Positions 24,619-31,872 of a DNA stretch of 38,935 nucleotides are shown here, piece by piece; position 1 is the first letter of the stretch, and every line of letters starts with the position of its first letter. A program made the position numbers and the translations under genes. Source of the DNA: a virus. The notes under the pieces were generated by a model. That model was not told the DNA's origin and searched no databases. It saw nothing but the letters and a program-made list of their open reading frames with translations. The stretch lies in IMG/VR virus record IMGVR_UViG_3300015360_000012, positions 1 to 38,935 of that record; one strand, 5' to 3'.

Positions 24619-26744
24619 CGCTCATCCGCCAATCGCCGCACGGAGCGGATCGTACAGCGGCAATTGCAAATTTCCTCAGGCCCGCCCTGCGGATCTCCCG
24701 GCGCATCCATGTGTGCGCCCGTGTCCAGAATGAATTCTTCGCCCACGGGAACCATCTCTCCATCCATTTTTAAATGCGCTTCTCGGCTGAACTTCGTTTT
24801 TGGTGCCGCCAGCCACCTCTTGCCTTCGGCCCCTGCCTGTTCCATGCCTTCCAATGCCCCGGCATTAGACGCCGACAGCGTTTCAGTTCTCGCAATCAGT
24901 TCCGCCCTGTTTTCGTTGGCAAGCTGGTAAACGTCGTCAATCTTCGCGGCAATTTCCTTTATTGAATCGCCCTGCGATATCCCGAATTCCAACGCGTCCT
25001 GTATCACCTTTACGGTTTCCGCGTCCAACTGTTCCATCGTGTACGCCGTTACCTGCCGCACCACCGTCAATTCCTTTTCGTGAAGCCACGCCAAAACGCG
25101 GGGGTCTTGCAGATTGAATTTGAATCCGGGGTTGATCTGCTTTCCACTATCGACGGCAAAATCGACGTAGGTTCCGCTAATGTAATCGTGAACCGTTGAC
25201 TGCATCCGCTTCCGTTCCCGTGTCTCGTCAAAGAAAATACTTACGTCAATCTTTGGTTTATTCCCTGCGGCTTTCGGCACCCCATACCTCTGCATGAGCG
25301 CAGGAGCATGTTCTTCAAACGCCGCCTTAACTCGCCGCTGCTGGCCCTTAAAAAACATTTTGAGCGCGACGATGAACCGATCCTCAATAGGCGTCAGCTT
25401 TGCGTCGTAGGCTTTCCAGTGCGTCTCGTTGACCGGCTTAATGGCTGTGGTAGGCGGAAGGGCTTTACCCTTCTTGGATTTGGCGGGTGTTGATGCGGGT
25501 GCTTCGACTCCGGGGGCACCGAATCCGCCGCCGCCGGTCTGCGGTTGGGACTCGTCGCCACCTTCAACGGGGTCGAAGGGTAGGTCAAATTTGTCGATCA
25601 AGGCATTGAGCGGTACGCCCATCCTCCAATATTTGGTGGCGGTTTCAGACCGTTGTGCTTCATCGGCGCGAAGGGATTCAATCTGAGAAACGTCGGACTC
25701 GATATAAAGGTTGCTTTCGAGCATAATTTGACGCGCTCGCATGGTGATTTTGTCCTGAATCGAGCGCACGCGTGGGAGCATAGTGTGTTTCCAGAAGATC
25801 TCTTTTTGCTCTTTAACGTTGGCGTAGTTAGCGTATTCCATGATGCCGACCATGGCCGGCGGTACGCCAAACGCGCCCAACACTTCCTCGCGCATCATTT
25901 TGCGAAGGTTAGTGAATTCCATATCCGAGTGGTTCCAGCCCATCTCTTTCAGCTTCAATCCGCCTTCGAGGATGGCCGTCTTGCCACGATTGCCAGAGCC
26001 TTTATGCATGGCGGCCCATCCAGCCAGTACGCGCTTCTTTACGTCCTCACCCAGAACGTTGTCCACTTCAAACACCGCATCAGGCCGCGCCGCATTTTTA
26101 AAGAAGTATTTGTTCCACGCCGCCGCGTAAATGTCCGTAATAACGGAGTTCTTGACCGCTTCCAATGATCCTTGCCCGTAGAAGAAGCTCGTCGGGTTCA
26201 TGAATTGGAGGTGGATCACTTCATTGAATTCATATCGGATGGTCTGCCCGTTGATCGTGTAAAGGTAATGGTCTATCGGCGCGGTCTTGCTGGAAACGGG
26301 TTTCATGTTTACGGCGGGTATAGGCCAGATTTCAATTGGTATTCCGTTTCTTTTATCGCCGAATTCCATCCCCATGTAGGCGTTTCCGGTCAATTCGAGG
26401 CTCATAGACGTCAATTCGCGGAGCTGATATCCAGAAATATAGGGGTTTGGGTTTTCCAGAAGAGCAATAAACTCATCGTCCTGCAACTGTTCATACTGGT
26501 CGTCTGCGCTCTTTTCGTACGCCTTGAAATTGAGCTGCGCGTAATTGCTGGCAATCGACCATACCGCCGCATAGACCCATACATGCGCGCTGTAGGCCGA
26601 CGTCAGCCCGTCCATATCTTCTGGCTGTGGGATGCCGTCGAGGTATTGCACTTCGTTCTGGATAGGCTGAGCGCGGAATTCTTTTTTCTCCGCTATGGGA
26701 TGGTTCACGTAACCGGCTGGCAAAAGGATTTCGGTATTACTCAT
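24615..26744 (-). CDS. Portal protein fused to MuF-like minor head domain
   Basis: 709 residues. The first ~390 are a portal of the HK97/lambda-like class (WVYAAVWSIASNYAQLNFKAY, GNAYMGMEF, NEVIHLQFMNP, MREEVLGAFGVPPAMVG). After a Gly/Pro/Lys-rich linker (near 395-430), the rest ends in the MuF/SPP1-gp7 signature, REAHLKMDGEMVPVGEEF, then DAPGDPQGGPEEICNCRC. Separate genes are usual, so this looks like a fusion of portal and minor head protein. The start overlaps the terminase stop by eight bases. Confidence 0.9.
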   Translation of the reverse strand: MSNTEILLPAGYVNHPIAEKKEFRAQPIQNEVQYLDGIPQPEDMDGLTSAYSAHVWVYAAVWSIASNYAQLNFKAYEKSADDQYEQLQDDEFIALLENPNPYISGYQLRELTSMSLELTGNAYMGMEFGDKRNGIPIEIWPIPAVNMKPVSSKTAPIDHYLYTINGQTIRYEFNEVIHLQFMNPTSFFYGQGSLEAVKNSVITDIYAAAWNKYFFKNAARPDAVFEVDNVLGEDVKKRVLAGWAAMHKGSGNRGKTAILEGGLKLKEMGWNHSDMEFTNLRKMMREEVLGAFGVPPAMVGIMEYANYANVKEQKEIFWKHTMLPRVRSIQDKITMRARQIMLESNLYIESDVSQIESLRADEAQRSETATKYWRMGVPLNALIDKFDLPFDPVEGGDESQPQTGGGGFGAPGVEAPASTPAKSKKGKALPPTTAIKPVNETHWKAYDAKLTPIEDRFIVALKMFFKGQQRRVKAAFEEHAPALMQRYGVPKAAGNKPKIDVSIFFDETRERKRMQSTVHDYISGTYVDFAVDSGKQINPGFKFNLQDPRVLAWLHEKELTVVRQVTAYTMEQLDAETVKVIQDALEFGISQGDSIKEIAAKIDDVYQLANENRAELIARTETLSASNAGALEGMEQAGAEGKRWLAAPKTKFSREAHLKMDGEMVPVGEEFILDTGAHMDAPGDPQGGPEEICNCRCTIRSVRRLADER

Positions 26745-28257
26745 CGTTTGACTCCCCCGCGAGTACGTAGATTCCAGCCGCGCCGCTACCCGTCTTTCCC
26801 GCGATCCGCATAAGTGCGATCACGAAACTGTCAATCAAGTCGTCATGCTCGACGTTCGGAAAGGCCGCACAGTCATCAATAAACTCCGCCGTGAGTGGGT
26901 CATCCTCTGGTAGCTCTACCAGCCCCGCCTCAACGAGCGGGGAAATCACACTCACCCGCGACACTTTGTCTTTAACAGAAAGAAAAGCAACGACTGGCAA
27001 ATTGGTGGTGCGCTGGAAATCCTGAATAACGGCTTGACCGTTGGAGGTCTTTTCGATTTCGAGCGTGTCGGCGGGCGCGTTTTCGTATTCCATCTGCACG
27101 CGCTGTTTCATTTCGGGGTATTCCAATTTCTTTTTCACGAATTTGGTGACGCGGTATTTATTGCCGACCTTGGCGATTCGCGTACCGCCGGTGTAATCGT
27201 TCTCTTGCCCGGTTTCCGCCGCCGTGTCCCATCCCCAGACGCTTCCGTTTTCGACGGGTTTTGCATCCGCCGGCAGTGATTCCATGTCGGCTTTTTTGTA
27301 GAACTTCCACCACTCGTATTTCAGGTAGCCGCCTTCTTTGCTGATTGGCTCCTGCTGATACTGCGCCTTGTACCCGCGCGTGCCTGAACGGGTTTTCTGT
27401 TCGTCGACTGCCTTCTGCGTGTCGCGAAACGGGTTTAGTAGCTCCCCCTCCCGACGTTCGTAGGTTTTTCCCGAACGTGGGAAGCTATAGATCGTTCGCG
27501 CTTCACACTCCATCGGCAGTTTTAAATGAGTCCAGCCGCCTTCTTTAAGCGCGGTGGCTGTCAGGTCGCCCACGTTTAACCGCTGTTCCACGATCACAAT
27601 TGCACCGGTGCGCTTATCGTCGAGGCGGGTGGCGAGAGTCAGTTTGTAAAACTCCAATGCCGCTTCGCGTTTAACCTTGGATTCGGCGTCTTCTGGGTTG
27701 ATCAAATCGTCGATCACGATAATGTCGCCGCCCTTGCCAGTAATCGAGCCTCCGACCGAGGTAGACGTCATCACGCCACGCTGTTCGTTTTCGTAGGAGT
27801 CCTGCCGGTTTTGATCGTCCTGCAAATGAACCATGTCGCCCCACCGCTTGCCGTACCATGGAGATTCGATGATGCGGCGACGGTCGCGAGAGTGTTGAAG
27901 CGACAAGGAAGCGGAATAGCTGGCGAAGATCCAACGGAGCCACGGTTTGAACGTCCAAGACCACACCGGCCAATCAATCGAGACGAGGTTCGACTTCAAT
28001 GACCGGGGTGGAAGATTAATTATAAGCCGCGTGATTTGTCCAAGCGTCACCGCCTCTAAATGCTCGACGATGTAATCAATGTGCCAGTTTGGCACGAATT
28101 CCCGGTTGGGTTGCAGAATCGGCCAACTGTCCACCACAAATTTGTCGAGAGGATCGGGGCTACGAGAAAGGTTTTTACGTAAACGCTGAAGGAAACTACC
28201 ATCGGCGTTTTCTATGGATAGGAGTGGGGCAATTACCGCCGCTGGATGAATGTTCAC
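26737..28257 (-). CDS. terL: Terminase large subunit
   Basis: 506 residues. The ATPase has an atypical P-loop PPRSLKS (83-89, Leu where Gly is usual) and Walker B DIIVIDDL (near 178-185). The RNase-H-like nuclease has WGWDTA (Asp344), IEKTSNGQA (Glu402) and HDDLIDSF (Asp472/473). This is the group of terminases found in headful-packaging phages, which would agree with a circularly permuted genome. It cuts and pumps DNA into proheads. Confidence 0.93.
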   Translation of the reverse strand: MNIHPAAVIAPLLSIENADGSFLQRLRKNLSRSPDPLDKFVVDSWPILQPNREFVPNWHIDYIVEHLEAVTLGQITRLIINLPPRSLKSNLVSIDWPVWSWTFKPWLRWIFASYSASLSLQHSRDRRRIIESPWYGKRWGDMVHLQDDQNRQDSYENEQRGVMTSTSVGGSITGKGGDIIVIDDLINPEDAESKVKREAALEFYKLTLATRLDDKRTGAIVIVEQRLNVGDLTATALKEGGWTHLKLPMECEARTIYSFPRSGKTYERREGELLNPFRDTQKAVDEQKTRSGTRGYKAQYQQEPISKEGGYLKYEWWKFYKKADMESLPADAKPVENGSVWGWDTAAETGQENDYTGGTRIAKVGNKYRVTKFVKKKLEYPEMKQRVQMEYENAPADTLEIEKTSNGQAVIQDFQRTTNLPVVAFLSVKDKVSRVSVISPLVEAGLVELPEDDPLTAEFIDDCAAFPNVEHDDLIDSFVIALMRIAGKTGSGAAGIYVLAGESNDE

Positions 28258-28700
28258 GCGATCACCTGCAGTGCTTGTCGCGAGGGTCCAAGGCTTTCTA
28301 TTGCGTTGTCAAATTCCGGCATGAGCCTGTCAATTTGTTCCTGTGAGAGCGCGCGCCGGAGTATGGAGGTCACCAGCCCTACGAGCCTTCCAAGTTGTTC
28401 GCTTTGTACTTCGTGTTTAAACCGCTCCATGTACTTTTCTGGTGCGCGTGATCTCAACAGGAAAATGAGCATCGTGGGATTGCCGGAAAGAGCCATCTGG
28501 ATGGCGCGATCTTCCAAGCGTTCGGTGACGTTCCCGTTCGCCGCGTTGAAAGCCTCGGCGTACGTGGGATCGTTCTTTAACCATTCACGATGAGTTGACG
28601 GGTCGACCCCGACCGCTTCGGCGGCACGCAGGACAGTCCCGCATTTTGTAAATGCGTTTAGGAGGGGTTGCTTTTTACGTTCCTTGTAAGCGCGAGCCAC
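28254..28700 (-). CDS. terS: Terminase small subunit
   Basis: 148 residues just before terL (ATGA overlap). It carries a helix-turn-helix typical of small terminases (KCGTVLRAAEAVGVDPSTHREWLKNDP) and AFNAANGNVTERLEDRAIQMAL, then oligomerising helices. The start is GTG 28700 with no Shine-Dalgarno site; a promoter just upstream would leave a leader of about 18 bases. It recognises the packaging site. Confidence 0.85.
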   Translation of the reverse strand: MARAYKERKKQPLLNAFTKCGTVLRAAEAVGVDPSTHREWLKNDPTYAEAFNAANGNVTERLEDRAIQMALSGNPTMLIFLLRSRAPEKYMERFKHEVQSEQLGRLVGLVTSILRRALSQEQIDRLMPEFDNAIESLGPSRQALQVIA

Positions 28701-28724
28701 GATACAAGGATAGTGGACAGATAT

Positions 28725-28757
28725 CTATTAAGTCACGTCACCAGATCGGACAATTCA
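28725..28757 (-). promoter_or_regulatory. Late promoter with 18-bp shared motif (copy B)
   Basis: Plus-strand ACCAGATCGGACAATTCA at 28740-28757 also occurs at 34181 and, with one change, at 30854. On the minus strand it contains TTGTCC (28748-28753), which with a 17-bp spacer precedes TAATAG (28725-28730), 25 bases before terS. The motif also overlaps the stop of the small helix-turn-helix gene. Probable promoter of the late operon. Confidence 0.6.
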
Positions 28758-28967
28758 TGCGGCTTTTCGCAGGATTCGCGGATAGACCCAACGTACCGTT
28801 ACCGTGTTTTGGCAGACGTCGCGGATCTCCGGGTGACGGGCTTTCAGTTTATAGATAGCACTTTCCGTAACGGATGGCTCTAGGAGAACGGCAATTTCCT
28901 TCGCGGATTTTCCAGCCTTCAAATAGATTTTTACTTTCCGAATCGTCTCTTCCGTACCGTCGTACAT
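28755..28967 (-). CDS. Small helix-turn-helix protein
   Basis: 70 residues. The helix-turn-helix is AKEIAVLLEPSVTESAIYKLKARHPEI, preceded by a charged helix (EETIRKVKIYLKAGKS). It sits immediately before the late promoter motif, and its stop lies inside the motif, so it is a candidate late regulator or an alternative small-terminase-like DNA binder. The ribosome site (GTGGA) is weak. Confidence 0.65.
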   Translation of the reverse strand: MYDGTEETIRKVKIYLKAGKSAKEIAVLLEPSVTESAIYKLKARHPEIRDVCQNTVTVRWVYPRILRKAA

Positions 28968-29009
28968 TCCACGCGAAGTATGTCTCAGTCGATCCCCCCC
29001 GGAGCCGGT

Positions 29010-29240
29010 TTAAACGACGTCAAAATTTACGTTGCCTGATATAGTGCGGATCTGCAACAGCCAACGGCGCATCTGGTGAACGGAGTTGAGCGCGTGCCCC
29101 AATTCCGCCAGCGTTTCCGACAGCTTTTGTTCGAGTTCGGCAATTCTATCCGTCATTGGGTCTTTTGGCAAATGACTAGGTATAAAGGGAATAATCGTGG
29201 AAGGGTTTTCCAAAGGCGTGCCGTCTTTGTCGGTGACCAT
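29010..29240 (-). CDS. Small coiled-coil protein
   Basis: 76 residues from ATG 29240, chosen for AAGGA at the right spacing; longer in-frame sequence runs into the recombinase promoter region. A Pro-rich linker precedes a coiled coil (RIAELEQKLSETLAELGHAL). First minus-strand gene after the recombinase divergence. Function unknown. Confidence 0.6.
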   Translation of the reverse strand: MVTDKDGTPLENPSTIIPFIPSHLPKDPMTDRIAELEQKLSETLAELGHALNSVHQMRRWLLQIRTISGNVNFDVV

Positions 29241-29277
29241 GCGCTTCCTTTTCAATTCGGGATGCGCGAGGCTTAAA

Positions 29278-29400
29278 TAAGTATACCCCCTGGATCGCTT
29301 AAAAGAAATTGCTATCCTTTTAGATAGCGCAGGATAACAACCATATGGGTCGCAACACCAGAATGGTATTTGTCTCTGTAGCACAAACAGGCGTGGTGAA
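29278..29400. promoter_or_regulatory. Divergent regulatory region with dyads upstream of recombinase
   Basis: It contains GCTATC-N6-GATAGC (29311-29328), an overlapping ATCCT...AGGAT pair, and TTTGT-N9-ACAAA (29370-29388). Minus-strand TATACT at 29280-29285 could serve the gene at 29010-29240. Small serine recombinases bind dyads next to their own genes, so this could be a res-like or operator site. Assignment tentative. Confidence 0.35.
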
Positions 29401-29421
29401 CCTACTCGCGGAGGTCAACCG

Positions 29422-30090
29422 ATGGAGATTAAACGTGTGGGGATTTATTGCCGGGTCTCGACCAAAGATCAAAATGCAGAGACGCAGTTGCACGACCTGC
29501 GGGGCTACAGTGGACGCAGTGGGTGGGAAATTGTCACTGAACAAGTTGATCGTGGATGGTCGCGTACGACGGATAAAAGGCCGGGACTCGACACGATATT
29601 GCAGATGGCTCGTCAAAGAGAGTTCGACACCCTGCTTGTTTGGAAACAAGATCGACTCGCCACAAGCCTGCCCCATCTTGTTTCTCTCGTAAATGAACTG
29701 AGCGGCATTGGCGTTTTCTTGGTCAGTTACAAAGACGGCATCAACACTTCCATCGACACCCCCTACACCCGCTTCTATTTCAAACTCATGGCCTCTTTCT
29801 CTGATCTCGAACGGGAGATGATCCTCGAGCGCACGGCGGCCGGCCGCCAACGCCTATTCGACATTTTCAAAGAGACGGGTCAGGTCAAAACAAAGACCGG
29901 AGCTTGGTTTGGACGCCCTAGACTTTCGGTCGATGATGTAATTGCTGAATACGCTGGACGTTATGCCGCCGGTCTGGTCGGGTTGGATGAAGTCGCCACT
30001 GCCGCCGGCTGTAGCAAGCCTACCGCCTGCCGTAGACTTAAGGCGTTTCATATCTCCCCCCCAAAAGAAGGATTGTTACTCGTCGGGTAG
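29422..30090 (+). CDS. Serine recombinase, resolvase/invertase type
   Basis: 222 residues, ATG 29422, with CGGAGGTCAACCG upstream. The catalytic domain begins VGIYCRVSTKDQN (nucleophile Ser13), continues through DTLLVWKQDRLATSL (the conserved DRL..S arginine motif) to the long E-helix region (ASFSDLEREMILERTAAGR). A C-terminal helix-turn-helix follows (VGLDEVATAAGCSKPTACRRL). It is the only recombinase and one of two plus-strand genes. It may resolve dimers, invert DNA or insert the phage. It is too short for a large serine integrase. Confidence 0.9.
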   Translation: MEIKRVGIYCRVSTKDQNAETQLHDLRGYSGRSGWEIVTEQVDRGWSRTTDKRPGLDTILQMARQREFDTLLVWKQDRLATSLPHLVSLVNELSGIGVFLVSYKDGINTSIDTPYTRFYFKLMASFSDLEREMILERTAAGRQRLFDIFKETGQVKTKTGAWFGRPRLSVDDVIAEYAGRYAAGLVGLDEVATAAGCSKPTACRRLKAFHISPPKEGLLLVG

Positions 30091-30164
30091 AAAGTGGATT
30101 TTTAGCATTTCAAATCTTCTAATTTTTGAAATCGCATACTGCGCTCTTATAAAGGAAGGAAACT

Positions 30165-30395
30165 ATGGATTGGTCCCGGATCGCAATGGACGGCATCTTT
30201 TTTGGAATGTTGCTTTGCATCTGGGTGGAGCTTTACAGAATCCGGCGCGCGCTCAAAAGAAACGAAGAATCAGTAGGGATCGATGCGCGGATGGAGCGGG
30301 TGCGAGTCCGTGACTATCGCCCTGTAGCTTCTAGGACTTCACCCACCAGAACAATAAAATTAGAGTCATCAGAAAAACCGCCAGAGCCAGCTTGA
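30165..30395 (+). CDS. Single-pass membrane protein
   Basis: 76 residues, ATG 30165, with AAAGGAAGGAAACT upstream. A hydrophobic segment at residues 8-24 (MDGIFFGMLLCIWVELY) is followed by a basic polar tail. It lies 75 bases after the recombinase on the same strand. The 3' end overlaps the convergent tiny gene at 30331-30420. Confidence 0.6.
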   Translation: MDWSRIAMDGIFFGMLLCIWVELYRIRRALKRNEESVGIDARMERVRVRDYRPVASRTSPTRTIKLESSEKPPEPA

Positions 30396-30420
30396 CGTTT
30401 TGTGGCGTAACCCCTTCCAC
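30331..30420 (-). CDS. 29-residue hydrophobic peptide
   Basis: GTG 30420 shares its first G with the stop of the preceding tiny gene (TAGTG). VKLALAVFLMTLILLFWWV forms a single membrane helix. No ribosome site of its own, so coupling is needed. It overlaps the 3' end of the plus-strand membrane gene by 65 bases. Confidence 0.4.
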   Translation of the reverse strand: MEGVTPQNVKLALAVFLMTLILLFWWVKS

Positions 30421-30497
30421 TATCGCCGAATCATCATCACCACGACAAGAATGAACGTCACTACCACCAGCACAAACTGAATATTCCCCATGGTCAT
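30420..30497 (-). CDS. 25-residue membrane peptide
   Basis: ATG 30497 has an excellent site, AAGGAGGATTAGAAA. The peptide is almost one membrane helix (IQFVLVVVTFILVVVMMI) with a basic RR end. It lies 24 bases after the gene at 30521. Tiny phage membrane peptides act in exclusion, lysis timing or toxin roles; none can be assigned. Confidence 0.55.
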   Translation of the reverse strand: MTMGNIQFVLVVVTFILVVVMMIRR

Positions 30498-30520
30498 TTT
30501 CTAATCCTCCTTTTCGATTT

Positions 30521-30772
30521 TTACTTTGGATCGTCCATACCCACTTCTTTTTTAAGTGCAATAAGGTTAGAGGTACGAATCGAATCGGTAGCTGTCCGAC
30601 TATCGCTATCGTCGCAACTGACGAATAGGTCAAATAGATGTCGCAAAACACGCCTATGCGTTCTACAAGCCATTATCAATCGTCTCATCTCCCATTGTCC
30701 GAATCGGCCGCATTCCAAGTTCTCTGCAATTTTGTCCAGTTCATCATCGGTGATAGGCTCCAGTTCTTCCAC
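30521..30772 (-). CDS. Small acidic/helical protein
   Basis: 83 residues from GTG 30772, chosen for GAGGGG seven bases upstream. An upstream in-frame start (GTG 30853) would lie against the 18-bp motif and has no site. The sequence EELEPITDDELDKIAEN, then QWEMRRLIMACRTHRR, is helical. Function unknown. Confidence 0.6.
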   Translation of the reverse strand: MEELEPITDDELDKIAENLECGRFGQWEMRRLIMACRTHRRVLRHLFDLFVSCDDSDSRTATDSIRTSNLIALKKEVGMDDPK

Positions 30773-30853
30773 TCGGTTACCCCTCGCACTTTTGTCTACG
30801 CCGCGAGGTCGCGTGAGCGACATTTTAGTCATGTACATTTGAATAATGATCAC

Positions 30854-30871
30854 ACCTGATCGGACAATTCA
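30854..30871 (-). promoter_or_regulatory. 18-bp shared motif, copy C
   Basis: ACCTGATCGGACAATTCA differs from copies A and B only at the fourth base. It lies about 80 bases before gene 30521-30772, similar to the ~90-base spacing of copy A to its gene. Minus-strand TTGTCC is conserved; the -10 is poor. Confidence 0.55.
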
Positions 30872-30918
30872 CTTTCTTCGAACGGAATAAGGGACCACTC
30901 ACCGCTGAATGAATACCT

Positions 30919-31449
30919 TCATAGAGTCCTATAACTCCACTTGGAAATATCATTGTTTCTTCGCACCTGATTCTTTTTTCTGTTTCCTCCATCACGTGCT
31001 GGCAGTCTTCTGGGGCGAGGTAACTCCGCGCCGGGGTAAGGCGTGATCGAGACTTCAATTCTCGAATCACCTTTCTCAGGTTCTCCAAGGTCGGAGGTAC
31101 AGCCTCGCACCCATTGTTGTGAATCGTCACCAAGGATGCCCGCTTTAACCAGAGCATCAAGAATAAACTTTGCACCACTAAATACGTTGTCAGGGTCGCG
31201 GCGACGGTCACGCTCCACATATCGAATATGAATCGAAACAGCGCAGTCAAACCGATGCACACGGGCAACCAGAATACTGGTGCAAATGGATCGAATCGCA
31301 CTTGCGCGAATAATAGATCCCCGATATACGCGGTTGCCGTATTTACTGCGCCACGGATTCCGGTCAGCTTGAATAATTTCATTAAGACTCGGCAACCTTC
31401 CCGGAATTGAAAACGTTACGGCACAAGCAAGATCACAACTTTTTCCCAT
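30919..31449 (-). CDS. RusA-family Holliday junction resolvase
   Basis: 176 residues from ATG 31449 (GGAG nine bases upstream). RusA features are the N-terminal FSIPGRLPSLNEI strand-turn, a basic region, then RRRDPDNVFSGAKFILDALVKAGILGDD with the conserved Asp residues, and a closing RIEVSITP strand. The ~38 residues after SITP are basic and low in order, so an overlapping frame there may be used as well. It would resolve recombination junctions before packaging, matching RecT and the exonuclease. Confidence 0.85.
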   Translation of the reverse strand: MGKSCDLACAVTFSIPGRLPSLNEIIQADRNPWRSKYGNRVYRGSIIRASAIRSICTSILVARVHRFDCAVSIHIRYVERDRRRDPDNVFSGAKFILDALVKAGILGDDSQQWVRGCTSDLGEPEKGDSRIEVSITPYPGAELPRPRRLPARDGGNRKKNQVRRNNDISKWSYRTL

Positions 31450-31628
31450 ATGTCCATGCTCCGCGCCAATGCTGTGTTCATCAGGTTTTGAATGATCATG
31501 CGCCGCGCCGTTGCCGTTGGCTTTTGGTAGTCCAGCTCGTATCGTTCGATCTCGTTCATCAACCATACACGCGCCGCCTCTCTGTCATGGCAATTCAGCA
31601 CTTCGTTCAATTGTTGTTCGTAGGTCAT
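31416..31628 (-). CDS. Small helical protein
   Basis: 70 residues from ATG 31628 (MTYEQQLNEVLNCHDREAAR). The longer in-frame ORF starts inside the neighbouring gene. It is helical throughout, with an IIQNLMNTALARS segment. It overlaps the RusA start by 34 bases. Function unknown. Confidence 0.6.
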   Translation of the reverse strand: MTYEQQLNEVLNCHDREAARVWLMNEIERYELDYQKPTATARRMIIQNLMNTALARSMDIWEKVVILLVP

Positions 31629-31872
31629 TTTTCTTTTTCTTTTTCCAAAAGCGGTAAGTAATTTGATCCGGGAATGTCGTCTTCTTCCGCAACCGCCATC
31701 CATGGGATCGATTTGCCAATAATTCCCGCGCCACCCCTGATTCACCATTTATACGCTGCGACATTTCGAACCGCGTAAACGAAACATCTTTTTCAGCCCA
31801 CGTTTTATCCCGTTGCGCTTCTCCGTAGATAACCGTCTTTGCCTTTTCCAACTTGTATTCAATCTTCCGCAC
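31585..31872 (-). CDS. Basic protein of unknown function
   Basis: 95 residues, GTG 31872, overlapping the end of the upstream gene. A KAKTVIYGEAQRDKTWAEKDV stretch looks folded, and the end has a KKKKK run. The first ~65 residues look coding, while the last 15 overlap the next gene in another frame. Function unknown. Confidence 0.55.
   Translation of the reverse strand: MRKIEYKLEKAKTVIYGEAQRDKTWAEKDVSFTRFEMSQRINGESGVARELLANRSHGWRLRKKTTFPDQITYRFWKKKKKNDLRTTIERSAELP

Noticed and set aside
29320-29850. Minus-strand frame of 176 codons opposite the recombinase
   Set aside because: Antisense shadow of a clearly recognised serine recombinase.
30825-31382. Minus-strand open frame of 185 codons overlapping RusA
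   Set aside because: Its first part is an out-of-frame reading of RusA. The last ~85 codons look more protein-like than the RusA tail and could be a separate GTG-started gene, but the shared 18-bp motif lies inside it and no binding site was seen, so it is left open.
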